From Amnibacterium sp. CER49 (GTDB lineage: Bacteria; Actinomycetota; Actinomycetes; Actinomycetales; Microbacteriaceae), in NCBI RefSeq assembly GCF_029846255.1, contig NZ_JARVWQ010000002.1:1054001-1118000 (forward strand): DNA of 64,000 nucleotides. The letters run 5' to 3'. Shown here in pieces: positions 23,556 through 31,377 of the stretch. Every line of letters begins with the position of its first letter. The first letter of the stretch is position 1. The position numbers and the translations under genes are program-made. The notes under the pieces are model-generated. The model worked only from the letters and a program-made list of their open reading frames with translations. It had not been told where the DNA came from and ran no database searches.

Positions 23556-24863
23556 GTGACGAGTACCGCGCTGCTCACCGACCGCTACGAGCTCACGATG
23601 CTCGACGCCGCCCTCGCCGACGGCACGGCGCTGCGGCGGAGCGTCTTCGAGGTCTTCGGGCGCCGTCTGCCCGGCGGCCGCCGCTACGGGGTGCTCGCCG
23701 GCGTCGGCCGCGTGCTCGAGGAGATCGAGCGGTTCCGCTTCGGCGACGACGAGCTCGCCTGGCTCGACGAGGCCGGCGTCGTCAGCCGGGGCACCCTGGA
23801 CTGGCTCGCCGCCTACCGCTTCTCGGGCACGATCAGCGGCTACCGCGAGGGCGAGCTGTACTTCCCCGGGTCGCCCCTGCTCACGGTCGAGGGCACGTTC
23901 GCCGAGGCGGTGCTGCTCGAGACCCTGCTGCTCTCTGTGCTGAACGCCGACAGCGCGGTCGCGACCGCGGCCGCCCGCATGGTCTCCGCGGCGGCGGGTC
24001 GCCCGCTCGTCGAGATGGGCTCGCGCCGGACCAACGAGGACGCCGCGGTCGCCGCCGCCCGCGCGGCCTGGATCACGGGCTTCGCCGCCACCTCGAACCT
24101 CGAGGCGGGGCGACGCTGGGGCGTGCCGACGACCGGCACGGCCGCGCACGCGTTCACGCTGCTGCACGACGACGAGCGGGCGGCGTTCGCCTCGCAGATC
24201 GCGGCGATGGGCACCGGCACCACCCTGCTCGTCGACACCTACGACATCGAGCAGGGGGTGCGGCACGCGATCGAGGCCGGCGGCACCGGCCTCGGGGCGG
24301 TGCGCATCGACTCCGGCGACCTGACCGTCGTCGTCCGCGAGGTGCGGCGCCTGCTCGACTCGCTCGGAGCGACGGGCACTCGCATCGTCGTGACGAACGA
24401 CCTCGACGAGTACGCGATCGCCACGCTCGGCGCGATGCCGGTCGACTCGTACGGCGTCGGCACGGCGCTCGTCACCGGCTCCGGGCATCCCGCCGCCGGC
24501 CTCGTCTACAAGCTCGTCGCGCGCGAGGACGAGGACGGCACGCTCGTGAGCGTCGCGAAGCGCTCCGCCGAGAAGGCCGGCACCGGCGGCAGGAAGTGGG
24601 CGTTCCGGATGCTCGGCGAGGGCGGCCGTGCGAGCGAGGAGCGCGTCGTCGTCGCGGCCGAGCAGCCGGACGTGCCGGACGGGCGGCCGCTCGTCGCGCG
24701 GCTCGTCACCGACGGCGTGCCGGACCCCGAGGCGCTCGGCCCGTCGGGTGCGCTCGCCGCGCGGCGCCACCACGCCGTGGCCGTCGCCGAGCTGCCTCCG
24801 GAGGCGACGCGGCTGTCGCGGGGCGATCCCGCGCTGCCGACCGTCGTGGTCGCCGGCCCCTGA
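23556..24863 (+). CDS. pncB: Nicotinate phosphoribosyltransferase
   Basis: First enzyme of NAD salvage from nicotinate (Preiss-Handler pathway). 435 residues. Recognisable parts are TDRYELTMLDAAL at the N-terminus (substrate-binding Tyr), EMGSRRTNEDAAV in the active site, the GFAATSNLEAG stretch, HAFTLLHDDERAAF with the catalytic His region, and RIDSGDL near the phosphoribosyl site. The GTG is chosen because it follows a TAGGCT box by 8 bases and matches the family start. Confidence 0.95.
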   Translation: MTSTALLTDRYELTMLDAALADGTALRRSVFEVFGRRLPGGRRYGVLAGVGRVLEEIERFRFGDDELAWLDEAGVVSRGTLDWLAAYRFSGTISGYREGELYFPGSPLLTVEGTFAEAVLLETLLLSVLNADSAVATAAARMVSAAAGRPLVEMGSRRTNEDAAVAAARAAWITGFAATSNLEAGRRWGVPTTGTAAHAFTLLHDDERAAFASQIAAMGTGTTLLVDTYDIEQGVRHAIEAGGTGLGAVRIDSGDLTVVVREVRRLLDSLGATGTRIVVTNDLDEYAIATLGAMPVDSYGVGTALVTGSGHPAAGLVYKLVAREDEDGTLVSVAKRSAEKAGTGGRKWAFRMLGEGGRASEERVVVAAEQPDVPDGRPLVARLVTDGVPDPEALGPSGALAARRHHAVAVAELPPEATRLSRGDPALPTVVVAGP

Positions 24864-24884
24864 GACGCCCGGCCGGATCCGACG

Positions 24885-25151
24885 TCAGTCCTGCAGGCGG
24901 TCGTAGATCTTCTTGCAGTCCGGGCAGATCGGGAACTTCTGGGGGTCGCGACCCGGCACCCAGACCTTGCCGCAGAGCGCCCGCACCGGCTTGCCGGTGA
25001 CGGCGGACTCGACGATCTTCTCCTTCTGCACGTAGTGCGCGAAGCGGTCGTGGTCGCCGTCCTCGACCTGCTCGTCGTTGAGCAGCTGCTCGAGCTCGCG
25101 GTCGAGCGTCGAGGTGCCGCCGGTCGGGTCCGTCGTGGAGTCGCGAGGCAT
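24885..25151 (-). CDS. DUF3039 family protein
   Basis: An 88-residue actinobacterial protein of unknown function. The C-terminal half has a conserved core with Cys in RALCGKVWVPGRDP, then CPDCKKIYD, together looking like a three-cysteine metal or nucleic-acid binding knuckle. The N-terminus (STTDPTGGTSTLDRELEQLL) is polar. The ATG is supported by a TAGGCT box (25159-25164) 7 bases upstream. It converges with pncB at 21 bases. Confidence 0.85.
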   Translation of the reverse strand: MPRDSTTDPTGGTSTLDRELEQLLNDEQVEDGDHDRFAHYVQKEKIVESAVTGKPVRALCGKVWVPGRDPQKFPICPDCKKIYDRLQD

Positions 25152-25158
25152 GCACGGA

Positions 25159-25164
25159 AGCCTA
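25159..25164 (-). promoter_or_regulatory. -10 box (TAGGCT) for a leaderless transcript
   Basis: Read on the minus strand, TAGGCT lies 7 bases before the ATG of the DUF3039 gene. Confidence 0.55.
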
Positions 25165-25192
25165 GGCCCGGGCCGGCCCGAGGCGGCGCCCG

Positions 25193-26764
25193 TCAGGCGC
25201 GCAGGGCGGCGGCGAGGATCTCGGGCCCGCGGTGCTCGAAGACGCGCGCGCCGAGGTGCAGCCCGAAGCCGAGCACGACGCCGCCTGCCGCGAGGCCCAC
25301 GACGCACGAGGCGACGAACCATCCGTCGCCCCCACCCGCGAGTCCGAGCGCGGCGAGCACGATGGCGGGGATCACCGGCACCAGCTGGCCGAGGAACAGC
25401 AGCGACTGCACCGCCGCGGCGACGCCGGCGGAGCTGTTCGGCTGCTGGAACGGGGACGCGCCGGGCTGCGGCACCGGGTACGGCAGGCGCGCGGAGGTGA
25501 CGGAGCCGAGGCCGAGACCGGTGAGGAACAGCCCGCCGCCGACGCCGATCAGCCCGAACGCCGCCGTCGCGTCGCCGTAGAGCAGCGCGCAGACGATCGA
25601 GCCCGCGACGAGGAGCGGACCGCCGACGACGATCACCGGTACGAGGCGCCCCAGCCGGTCGTCGCGGCCGCGGACGCCGGCGGCGACGTGCAGCCAGATC
25701 GCGGTGCTGTCGTAGGCGATGTCGTTGTGCGAGAGCCAGCCGAGGAACAGGGCGACGATCGGCACCGGCAGCAGTGCGAGGGCCTTCGCGGGGACCCCGA
25801 CGAACCCGAGCACGAGCAGCACGACCACGGGCGTCAGCGGCACGACGAGCACACCGACGCGGTAGCGGACATCGCGCGCCCAGTACGTGAGGCTGCGGGC
25901 GGCGACCGCGCCGAGCGGTGTCGCCGGCAGGCGCCCGAACCAGCCGAGGCCCGCGAACTCCTGCGCGCGGCCGCGGCGGGCGGGCGTGACGAGCGTGCGG
26001 GCGACGAGCGCCTCCCAGGCGAGCCAGAGCAGGCCGACGACGACGAGCGCCTCGAGCAGCTGCAGCAGCCCGGCGGCGTCGCCGGCCGCGATGGTCGCAG
26101 GGGCCGCCCAGGAGGCGCCGAGCGGCGTCCAGCCGAGCACCGTGGCGAGCACGGCGGCGCCGTGCGCCCCCGCGGCGCCGTAGCGGAGGTTGCCGAGCAC
26201 GAGGATCACGGGCGAGACGAGCACCACGCCGACCACGACGATCGCGGTGATCGCCTCGCGGGAGCGGCGCGTGTTGAGCAGGAGCCCGGCCGCGGCTGCG
26301 CTGATGCGCGCGAGCAGCGTGCAGAGCACGACGGTGACCGGTGCGCAGAGCAGCGCGACGAAGGCGGCCGCCGGCGACGACGACCAGGTGACGACCGCGG
26401 CGAGCGCCACGAGGGCGATCACGAGCGCGGGGATCCCGGCGAGCGCCGCGACGCCGAGCGACAGCGCGAGCCGTCGCCGGTCGAGGCCGAACAGGGCGAA
26501 CCGCCGCGGATCGAGGGTGTCGTCGACCCCGAGCAGCAGCGGCACGACGAGGAACCCGAGCGTCGTGAGCGAGCCGCCGATCACGACGATCGGCGCCGAG
26601 ACGGCGACGGGCGCGAAGCGGAGACCCACGAGCGCGAGCACCGCGAGCACGGTGATGCTCATGCCGTAGAGGAGACCGATCACGATGCCGACGACCTGCC
26701 ACGGGTTGCGGCGGAACAGGTTGGCGGTGAGCTGCAGCTTCAGTCGGAGAAACTGTGCAACCAC
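25193..26764 (-). CDS. ABC transporter permease (ABC-2-like, large)
   Basis: A 523-residue membrane protein with about 12-14 hydrophobic segments and no enzymatic motif. It is the membrane partner of the ATPase encoded just upstream. The start is a GTG (VVAQFLRLKLQ) that lies 25 bases inside the ATPase end, so the genes are tightly coupled. The pattern, an amphipathic N-terminal RLKLQLTANLFRR followed by long hydrophobic runs, is typical of exporters of the ABC-2 type found in actinobacteria. Substrate unknown. Confidence 0.82.
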   Translation of the reverse strand: MVAQFLRLKLQLTANLFRRNPWQVVGIVIGLLYGMSITVLAVLALVGLRFAPVAVSAPIVVIGGSLTTLGFLVVPLLLGVDDTLDPRRFALFGLDRRRLALSLGVAALAGIPALVIALVALAAVVTWSSSPAAAFVALLCAPVTVVLCTLLARISAAAAGLLLNTRRSREAITAIVVVGVVLVSPVILVLGNLRYGAAGAHGAAVLATVLGWTPLGASWAAPATIAAGDAAGLLQLLEALVVVGLLWLAWEALVARTLVTPARRGRAQEFAGLGWFGRLPATPLGAVAARSLTYWARDVRYRVGVLVVPLTPVVVLLVLGFVGVPAKALALLPVPIVALFLGWLSHNDIAYDSTAIWLHVAAGVRGRDDRLGRLVPVIVVGGPLLVAGSIVCALLYGDATAAFGLIGVGGGLFLTGLGLGSVTSARLPYPVPQPGASPFQQPNSSAGVAAAVQSLLFLGQLVPVIPAIVLAALGLAGGGDGWFVASCVVGLAAGGVVLGFGLHLGARVFEHRGPEILAAALRA

Positions 26765-28254
26765 TCGAGCCCCTCCGTCGCCTTGCGGCCGCCCGCGAGC
26801 TGCACGAACCGCTCCTCGAGCGTCTGCTCGCCGCGCACCTCGTCGGTCGTGCCCGCCGCGAGCACCTTGCCCGCGATGATGATCGCGACGTGGTCGCAGA
26901 CCCGCTGGATGAAGTCCATGCCGTGGCTCGACAGCACGACGGTGCCGCCCGCCGCGACGTAGTGCTGCAGGATCTCGACGATGTTCGCCGCCGAGACGGG
27001 GTCGACCGACTCGAACGGCTCGTCGAGCACGAGCAGGCGCGGCGAGTGGATCATCGAGCAGGCGAGCGCGATCTTCTTCGTCATGCCCGCGGAGTAGTCG
27101 GCCACCAGGCGCCCGGTCGCGTCCTCGAGCCCGAACGCGGCGACGAGGTCGGCCGTGCGGCGCTTCACGGTGGCGGCGTCGAGGCCGCGGAGCACCCCGG
27201 AGTAGTGCAGCAGCTGCGCGCCCGAGAGCCGGTCGAAGAGCCGCAGCGCGTCGGGCAGCACGCCGATGGCGCGCTTGGCGCGCTCGGGCTCGCGCCACAC
27301 GTCGATGCCGTGCACCTGCACGCTGCCCGTGTCGGGCCGGAGCAGGCCCGTGACCATGGAGAGCGTGGTGGTCTTGCCGGCGCCGTTCGGGCCGACGATG
27401 CCGTAGAACGAGCCGGGCTGGACGACGAGGTCGATGCGGTCGACGGCGACGCTGTCGCCGAAGCGCTTCGTGAGGCCGTGGATCTGCAGCACCGGCTGCG
27501 AGCGGAAGCGCTCGGCGAGGGGCTGACGAACCGGGGCGACCTCGGCGGCTTCGGGCGCGGCGGGCTCGAGGACCGCCGGCTCGGCGACCGCGGCGGCAGG
27601 CTCCGGCGTCGGCTCCGCGGCCGGTCGCACGGCCGGGAGCAGCAGGGTGCGGTCGGCGTCGGGGGCGACCTGCGGCAGCAGCTCGGTGGTGCCGTCGGCG
27701 GACGGGGCGGAGTCGGCCTGCTCGGCCTGCTCGGGCTGCTCGGCCTGCGCGGCCTGCGCGGCCTGCGCAGGCTGCGCGACAGCCGGTGCCGGCAGGAGCT
27801 CGGTGGTGCCGTCCGCGCCGGACGGGGCCTCGGGTGCCGGGGAGGCGGGCGCGTGCAGGGTCTCGGCGCGCGTCTCGTCGGGCGCGGGCACGGGCGCACC
27901 CGCCTCGTCGACGACGGGCAGCGGGGTCGTCGCCTCCGCGGCCTCGCCGCGCGCCGCGCCCTTCGGCGCGCGCACCGTCTCGGAGGCCTGCTGAGCCGCG
28001 GCGGGCCGCACCGCGCGCGGCTTGGCGGGGGTGCGCGGCGTCGCGGGGGTGCGCGGCTTCGCCGTCGACGCCGGGCCGTCGGCCGCGCGCGACCTCGTGG
28101 TGCGGGGGCTGCCGGCGGTCGTGCGCGGCGTGGTCGTGCGGGTCTTCGCCGTGCGCGGCTTCGGGGCTGCGGGCTCCGCCGCGGCGGGCGGCTGCGCGGC
28201 CGCCTCGGGCGGGGCCGCGGCGGGGCGGGCGTCGTCCTCGGTCGGCTCGGTCAC
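26740..28254 (-). CDS. ABC transporter ATP-binding protein with 250-residue disordered N-terminus
   Basis: The C-terminal half (about 255-490) is a normal exporter ATPase: Walker A GPNGAGKT (288-295), a divergent signature DYSAGMTKKIALA, Walker B RLLVLDEPFESVD. Residues 1-250 are unusual. Residues 31-85 are very basic (PKPRTAKTRTTTPRTT and similar), then come Ala/Glu/Pro-rich stretches with three copies of a short motif: DGTTELLP at 148-155 and 187-194, and DRTLLLP at 201-207. Start: the GTG at 28254, from which the low-complexity part is coding by composition. It forms a pair with the large permease. Confidence 0.85.
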   Translation of the reverse strand: MTEPTEDDARPAAAPPEAAAQPPAAAEPAAPKPRTAKTRTTTPRTTAGSPRTTRSRAADGPASTAKPRTPATPRTPAKPRAVRPAAAQQASETVRAPKGAARGEAAEATTPLPVVDEAGAPVPAPDETRAETLHAPASPAPEAPSGADGTTELLPAPAVAQPAQAAQAAQAEQPEQAEQADSAPSADGTTELLPQVAPDADRTLLLPAVRPAAEPTPEPAAAVAEPAVLEPAAPEAAEVAPVRQPLAERFRSQPVLQIHGLTKRFGDSVAVDRIDLVVQPGSFYGIVGPNGAGKTTTLSMVTGLLRPDTGSVQVHGIDVWREPERAKRAIGVLPDALRLFDRLSGAQLLHYSGVLRGLDAATVKRRTADLVAAFGLEDATGRLVADYSAGMTKKIALACSMIHSPRLLVLDEPFESVDPVSAANIVEILQHYVAAGGTVVLSSHGMDFIQRVCDHVAIIIAGKVLAAGTTDEVRGEQTLEERFVQLAGGRKATEGLEWLHSFSD

Positions 28255-28344
28255 CCGCGGAACGCTACCAACCGTCCGTGACGCGCGTCCGTGACGATCC
28301 ACACCCCCGCGCGTGTGCGCCCGGGCCGCTCCAGGGCCGTCGAC

Positions 28345-28350
28345 TACCAT
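28345..28350 (+). promoter_or_regulatory. -10 box (TACCAT) upstream of the Wzm-like gene
   Basis: TACCAT is the best promoter-like hexamer in the gap between the divergent ABC genes. It would give an mRNA leader of about 90 nt, and it makes the ATG at 28349 (inside the hexamer) an unlikely start. Confidence 0.35.
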
Positions 28351-28444
28351 GGCCCCCCGCGGAGCGCCTGATCGTCCGCCCCTCGAGCCGACCCCCCGGC
28401 TCGACGTCACCTCGGCCCGTCCGACCGCCACGAACGGAACCCCT

Positions 28445-29266
28445 TTGACCGCTGCCGTGACCGCCTCCCCGTCCCTGGCGCCGTCGAAGCCCACCGGCTA
28501 CTGGGGCCGGTACCGGCACGCGCTCTGGCTGCTGACGACGAGGGACCTCAAGGTCCGCTACACGACGTCGGCCCTCGGCTACCTCTGGTCGATCATCGAC
28601 CCGCTGCTCATGGCGGCGATCTACTGGGTGGTCTTCACCTTCGTCTTCCCGCACCGCGGCGCGGGCAAGGAGCCGTACATCGTCTTCATGCTCATCGCGC
28701 TGCTGCCGTGGACGTGGTTCAGCGGCAACATCTCCGACGCGACGCGCGCCTTCCGGCAGGAGGCGAAGCTGATCCGCTCGGTGAAGATCCCCCGCAGCAT
28801 CTGGGTGCTGCGGCAGATCTGCAGCAAGGGCATCGAGTTCCTGATCAGCCTGCCGGTCATCGCGTTCTTCGCGCTCATCACCCTGAAGGCCCCGGTGCTC
28901 GAGACCGTGGTGTACCTGCCGCTCGCCCTCGTGCTGCAGGTGGTGCTCACCGTCGGGCTCAACTTCATCATCGCGCCGCTGTCGGTCTTCCTCCGCGACC
29001 TCGAGCGCATCGTGAAGCTCGTCACCCGGCTCCTCTTCTACGCGGCTCCCGTGCTGTACTCGCTGCGGTTCGGCAACCCCGTCCTGCACTTCCTCTACGG
29101 CCTCGACCCGGTGGTCGGCTTCCTCGAGCTGTACCGGGCCTGCTTCTTCCCCGACGTGCTCGACTGGCTGTACGTGCTGCAGTCGGCGATCACCTCGCTG
29201 ATCCTCTTCGCGATCGGCGCGGTCGTGTTCCGGCGCAGCGTCCCGCGCGTGCTGAAGGAGATCTGA
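28445..29266 (+). CDS. Polysaccharide/teichoic-acid ABC exporter permease (Wzm/TagG-like)
   Basis: A 273-residue ABC-2 permease with six membrane segments. The N-terminal HALWLLTTRDLKVRYTTSALGYLWSIIDP motif and RQEAKLIRSVKIPRS are hallmarks of O-antigen or wall-polymer exporters. The start is uncertain: TTG 28445 is used because a GGAA lies 8 bases upstream; GTG 28457 and ATG 28349 in the same frame are alternatives. The partner ATPase follows. No glycosyltransferases are seen nearby, so the exported polymer is unknown. Confidence 0.85.
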   Translation: MTAAVTASPSLAPSKPTGYWGRYRHALWLLTTRDLKVRYTTSALGYLWSIIDPLLMAAIYWVVFTFVFPHRGAGKEPYIVFMLIALLPWTWFSGNISDATRAFRQEAKLIRSVKIPRSIWVLRQICSKGIEFLISLPVIAFFALITLKAPVLETVVYLPLALVLQVVLTVGLNFIIAPLSVFLRDLERIVKLVTRLLFYAAPVLYSLRFGNPVLHFLYGLDPVVGFLELYRACFFPDVLDWLYVLQSAITSLILFAIGAVVFRRSVPRVLKEI

Positions 29267-29267
29267 C

Positions 29268-30005
29268 ATGGCCGCACCGGTCATCTCCGTCCAGGACGTC
29301 GGCATCCGCTTCAAGCGCAACCGGCAGCGCAGCCGCAGCTTCAAGGACCTGTTCGCCGACCGGGAGCGGCGGGCGGCGCCCGACACGTTCTGGGCGCTCC
29401 GGCACGTGTCGTTCGACGTGCAGCCGGGCGAGGCGATCGGTGTCGTCGGCCGCAACGGCCAGGGCAAGTCGACGCTCCTGAAGCTCGTCGCCGAGGTGAT
29501 GCTGCCCGACGAGGGCGCCGTGAACGTGCGCCGCGGCGTCGCGCCGCTCATCGAGATCACGGGCGGTTTCGTCGACGACCTCTCCGTGCGCGACAACGTG
29601 TACCTGTCGGCCGGGCTGCACGGCAAGCGCAAGGCGCAGATCGACGCGGAGTTCGACGAGATCATCGAGTTCGCCGAGCTCAAGGACTTCGTGAACACCC
29701 CCTACAAGCACCTGTCGAGCGGCATGAAGGTGCGGGCGGCGTTCTCGGTCGTGTCGCGGATGGACGAGCCGATCCTCCTCGTCGACGAGGTGCTCGCTGT
29801 CGGTGACCGCGCCTTCCGCAACAAGTGCTACGCCCGCATCGAGCAGATGCTCGCCGAGGGGCGCACGCTGTTCTTCGTGTCGCACAACGACGGCGACCTG
29901 AAGCGGTTCTGCAGCCGGGGCCTCTACCTCGACAAGGGCGCGCTGCAGTTCGACGGCGGCATCGACGAGGCCTTCCAGCGGTACACCGCCGACTACGGCA
30001 AGTAG
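29268..30005 (+). CDS. Polysaccharide/teichoic-acid ABC exporter ATPase (Wzt/TagH-like)
   Basis: A 245-residue ATPase that drives the Wzm-like permease. Walker A is GRNGQGKST (Gln in place of the usual Ala), the signature is HLSSGMKVRAAFS, and Walker B is PILLVDEVLAVGD, the exact wording of the Wzt/TagH group. The protein lacks the C-terminal carbohydrate-binding domain seen in some Wzt, so the polymer is probably exported without a terminal tag-recognition step. ATG lies 2 bases after the permease stop. Confidence 0.92.
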   Translation: MAAPVISVQDVGIRFKRNRQRSRSFKDLFADRERRAAPDTFWALRHVSFDVQPGEAIGVVGRNGQGKSTLLKLVAEVMLPDEGAVNVRRGVAPLIEITGGFVDDLSVRDNVYLSAGLHGKRKAQIDAEFDEIIEFAELKDFVNTPYKHLSSGMKVRAAFSVVSRMDEPILLVDEVLAVGDRAFRNKCYARIEQMLAEGRTLFFVSHNDGDLKRFCSRGLYLDKGALQFDGGIDEAFQRYTADYGK

Positions 30006-30021
30006 CGAGCGGGCCGACGCG

Positions 30022-30471
30022 TCACGCGCGCTGCGGCAGCTCCCCCCGCTTGCCCTCGACGAGGGCGTAGTCGTCGTCCGTGCCCGTGGCGTGCAGCTCG
30101 ACCGTGCGGGTGCGCACCGCGGTGTCGGTGCCGGGACCCGCCGAGACGACCTTCACCTTGCCGCCGTCGAGCAGGCTGGCGACCTGTCCCGGTGTGAGCG
30201 TCAGGCCGTAGCGGCCGGCGATGTCGCGCTGCACGCTGTCGCGCTGCTCCCCGAGCGCGGCGAAGCCGGCGGCCCCCTCGACCACGGTGAGGACGAGCGC
30301 GACGGCGGCGACCGCTCCCGCGATCGCGAGGAGCGCCCGGCGGCTGCGCATCCTGGCGAGCAGCGGCGCGAACACGACGGGGAGCACCACTGCGACCGTC
30401 GCGACGAGCAGCGCGGCGAGCGCCGGTACGAACACGTCGGTCTGGCGCTCGGCGAAGTAGGCGATCGGCAC
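30022..30471 (-). CDS. Hypothetical membrane protein
   Basis: A 149-residue protein with two hydrophobic helices (about 14-38 and 46-68, with ARMRSRRALL between them) and a polar C-terminal domain of about 80 residues (LTLTPGQVASLLDGG and VKVVSAGPGTDTAVR). No known domain is recognised. The start is the GTG preceded by CAGGAGCCCC; the longer frame upstream lacks such a signal. It converges with the Wzt-like gene at a gap of 16 bases. Confidence 0.65.
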   Translation of the reverse strand: MPIAYFAERQTDVFVPALAALLVATVAVVLPVVFAPLLARMRSRRALLAIAGAVAAVALVLTVVEGAAGFAALGEQRDSVQRDIAGRYGLTLTPGQVASLLDGGKVKVVSAGPGTDTAVRTRTVELHATGTDDDYALVEGKRGELPQRA

Positions 30472-30580
30472 GGGGCTCCTGCTGAGGTCGGGGGCGGCGG
30501 GACCGGCCGACGCTAGCACCGGCGCAGCCGCCCGAAGGCGGCGACGCGACCACGGTCGGCGGGAGCCAAGGGAGGCTTCC

Positions 30581-30586
30581 TATGCT
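30581..30586 (+). promoter_or_regulatory. -10 box (TATGCT) for a leaderless transcript
   Basis: TATGCT lies 7 bases before the ATG at 30594 of the EcsC-family gene. The earlier in-frame ATG at 30582 is inside this hexamer, so the downstream start is preferred. Confidence 0.6.
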
Positions 30587-30593
30587 CCCGGAC

Positions 30594-31352
30594 ATGCGCA
30601 AGGGTTCCGATCTCGACGACCAGCTCGGGCAGCGCTGGGCCAGGCAGGGCTTCGACCGGCTGCTGTCGGTGCAGCGTCCCGCCGTGCTCGCCCACCTGCG
30701 GGCGATCCGCCGCGGGCGCCCGGAGGCGCCCCCCGAGGAGATCCTGCACGTGCTCGAGCAGCGCTACCTCGCCGCGGTGACGACGGGTGGCGCGGCGACC
30801 GGAGCGGCGGCGGCGCTGCCCGGCGTGGGCACGGCCGCGTCGATCGCGCTCTCCGGCGTCGAGACCGCCGGGTTCCTCGAGGCGAGCGCGCTGTTCGCCC
30901 AGTCGGTGGCCGAGCTGCACGGCATCGCCGTGGAGGACCCCGAGCGCTCGAAGGCGCTCGTGATGGCGCTGATGCTCGGCGACACGGGCGCCACCCTCGT
31001 GCAGCAGTTCGCGAACGAGGCGTCCGGCAGCGGGCCGAGCCGGTCTGCCTACTGGGGCGAGCTCGTCACGAAGCGGCTGCCCGCCCAGCTGCTGAAGCGG
31101 CTGACGCAGCGCATCCGCCGCAGCTTCGTGCGCCGCTTCGCGGCGCGGCAGGGGGCGAGCATCGTGCTCCGGGCCGTGCCGTTCGGCATCGGCGCGGTCG
31201 TCGGCGGCACCGGCAACCACCTCGCGGGCCGGAAGATCATCGCCGCGGCGCGCGACGCGTTCGGGCCGCCGCCGCCCACCTTCCCGGACCAGATCACCGT
31301 CGAGCCGCGGCGCCGGGCGATCGAGCCCGAGCCGGGCGCGGCGCCCGCCTGA
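30594..31352 (+). CDS. EcsC-family protein
   Basis: A 252-residue protein of the EcsC family, named after the third gene of the Bacillus ecs ABC-transport operon; molecular function is unknown. Family features include the Gly/Ala-rich amphipathic stretch VTTGGAATGAAAALPGVGTAAS, which may insert into the membrane, ETAGFLEASALFAQSVAEL, and VPFGIGAVVGGTGNHLAGRKI near the end. The Pro-rich tail is not conserved. The start chosen lies 7 bases after a TATGCT box. Confidence 0.85.
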   Translation: MRKGSDLDDQLGQRWARQGFDRLLSVQRPAVLAHLRAIRRGRPEAPPEEILHVLEQRYLAAVTTGGAATGAAAALPGVGTAASIALSGVETAGFLEASALFAQSVAELHGIAVEDPERSKALVMALMLGDTGATLVQQFANEASGSGPSRSAYWGELVTKRLPAQLLKRLTQRIRRSFVRRFAARQGASIVLRAVPFGIGAVVGGTGNHLAGRKIIAAARDAFGPPPPTFPDQITVEPRRRAIEPEPGAAPA

Positions 31353-31377
31353 CCCGCGCGGAGGCCGTCGGCCCGGC

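Noticed and set aside
28349-28351. ATG start of the Wzm-like gene at 28349.
   Set aside because: It lies inside a TACCAT promoter-like hexamer and lacks a ribosome-binding site; the added residues are low-complexity.
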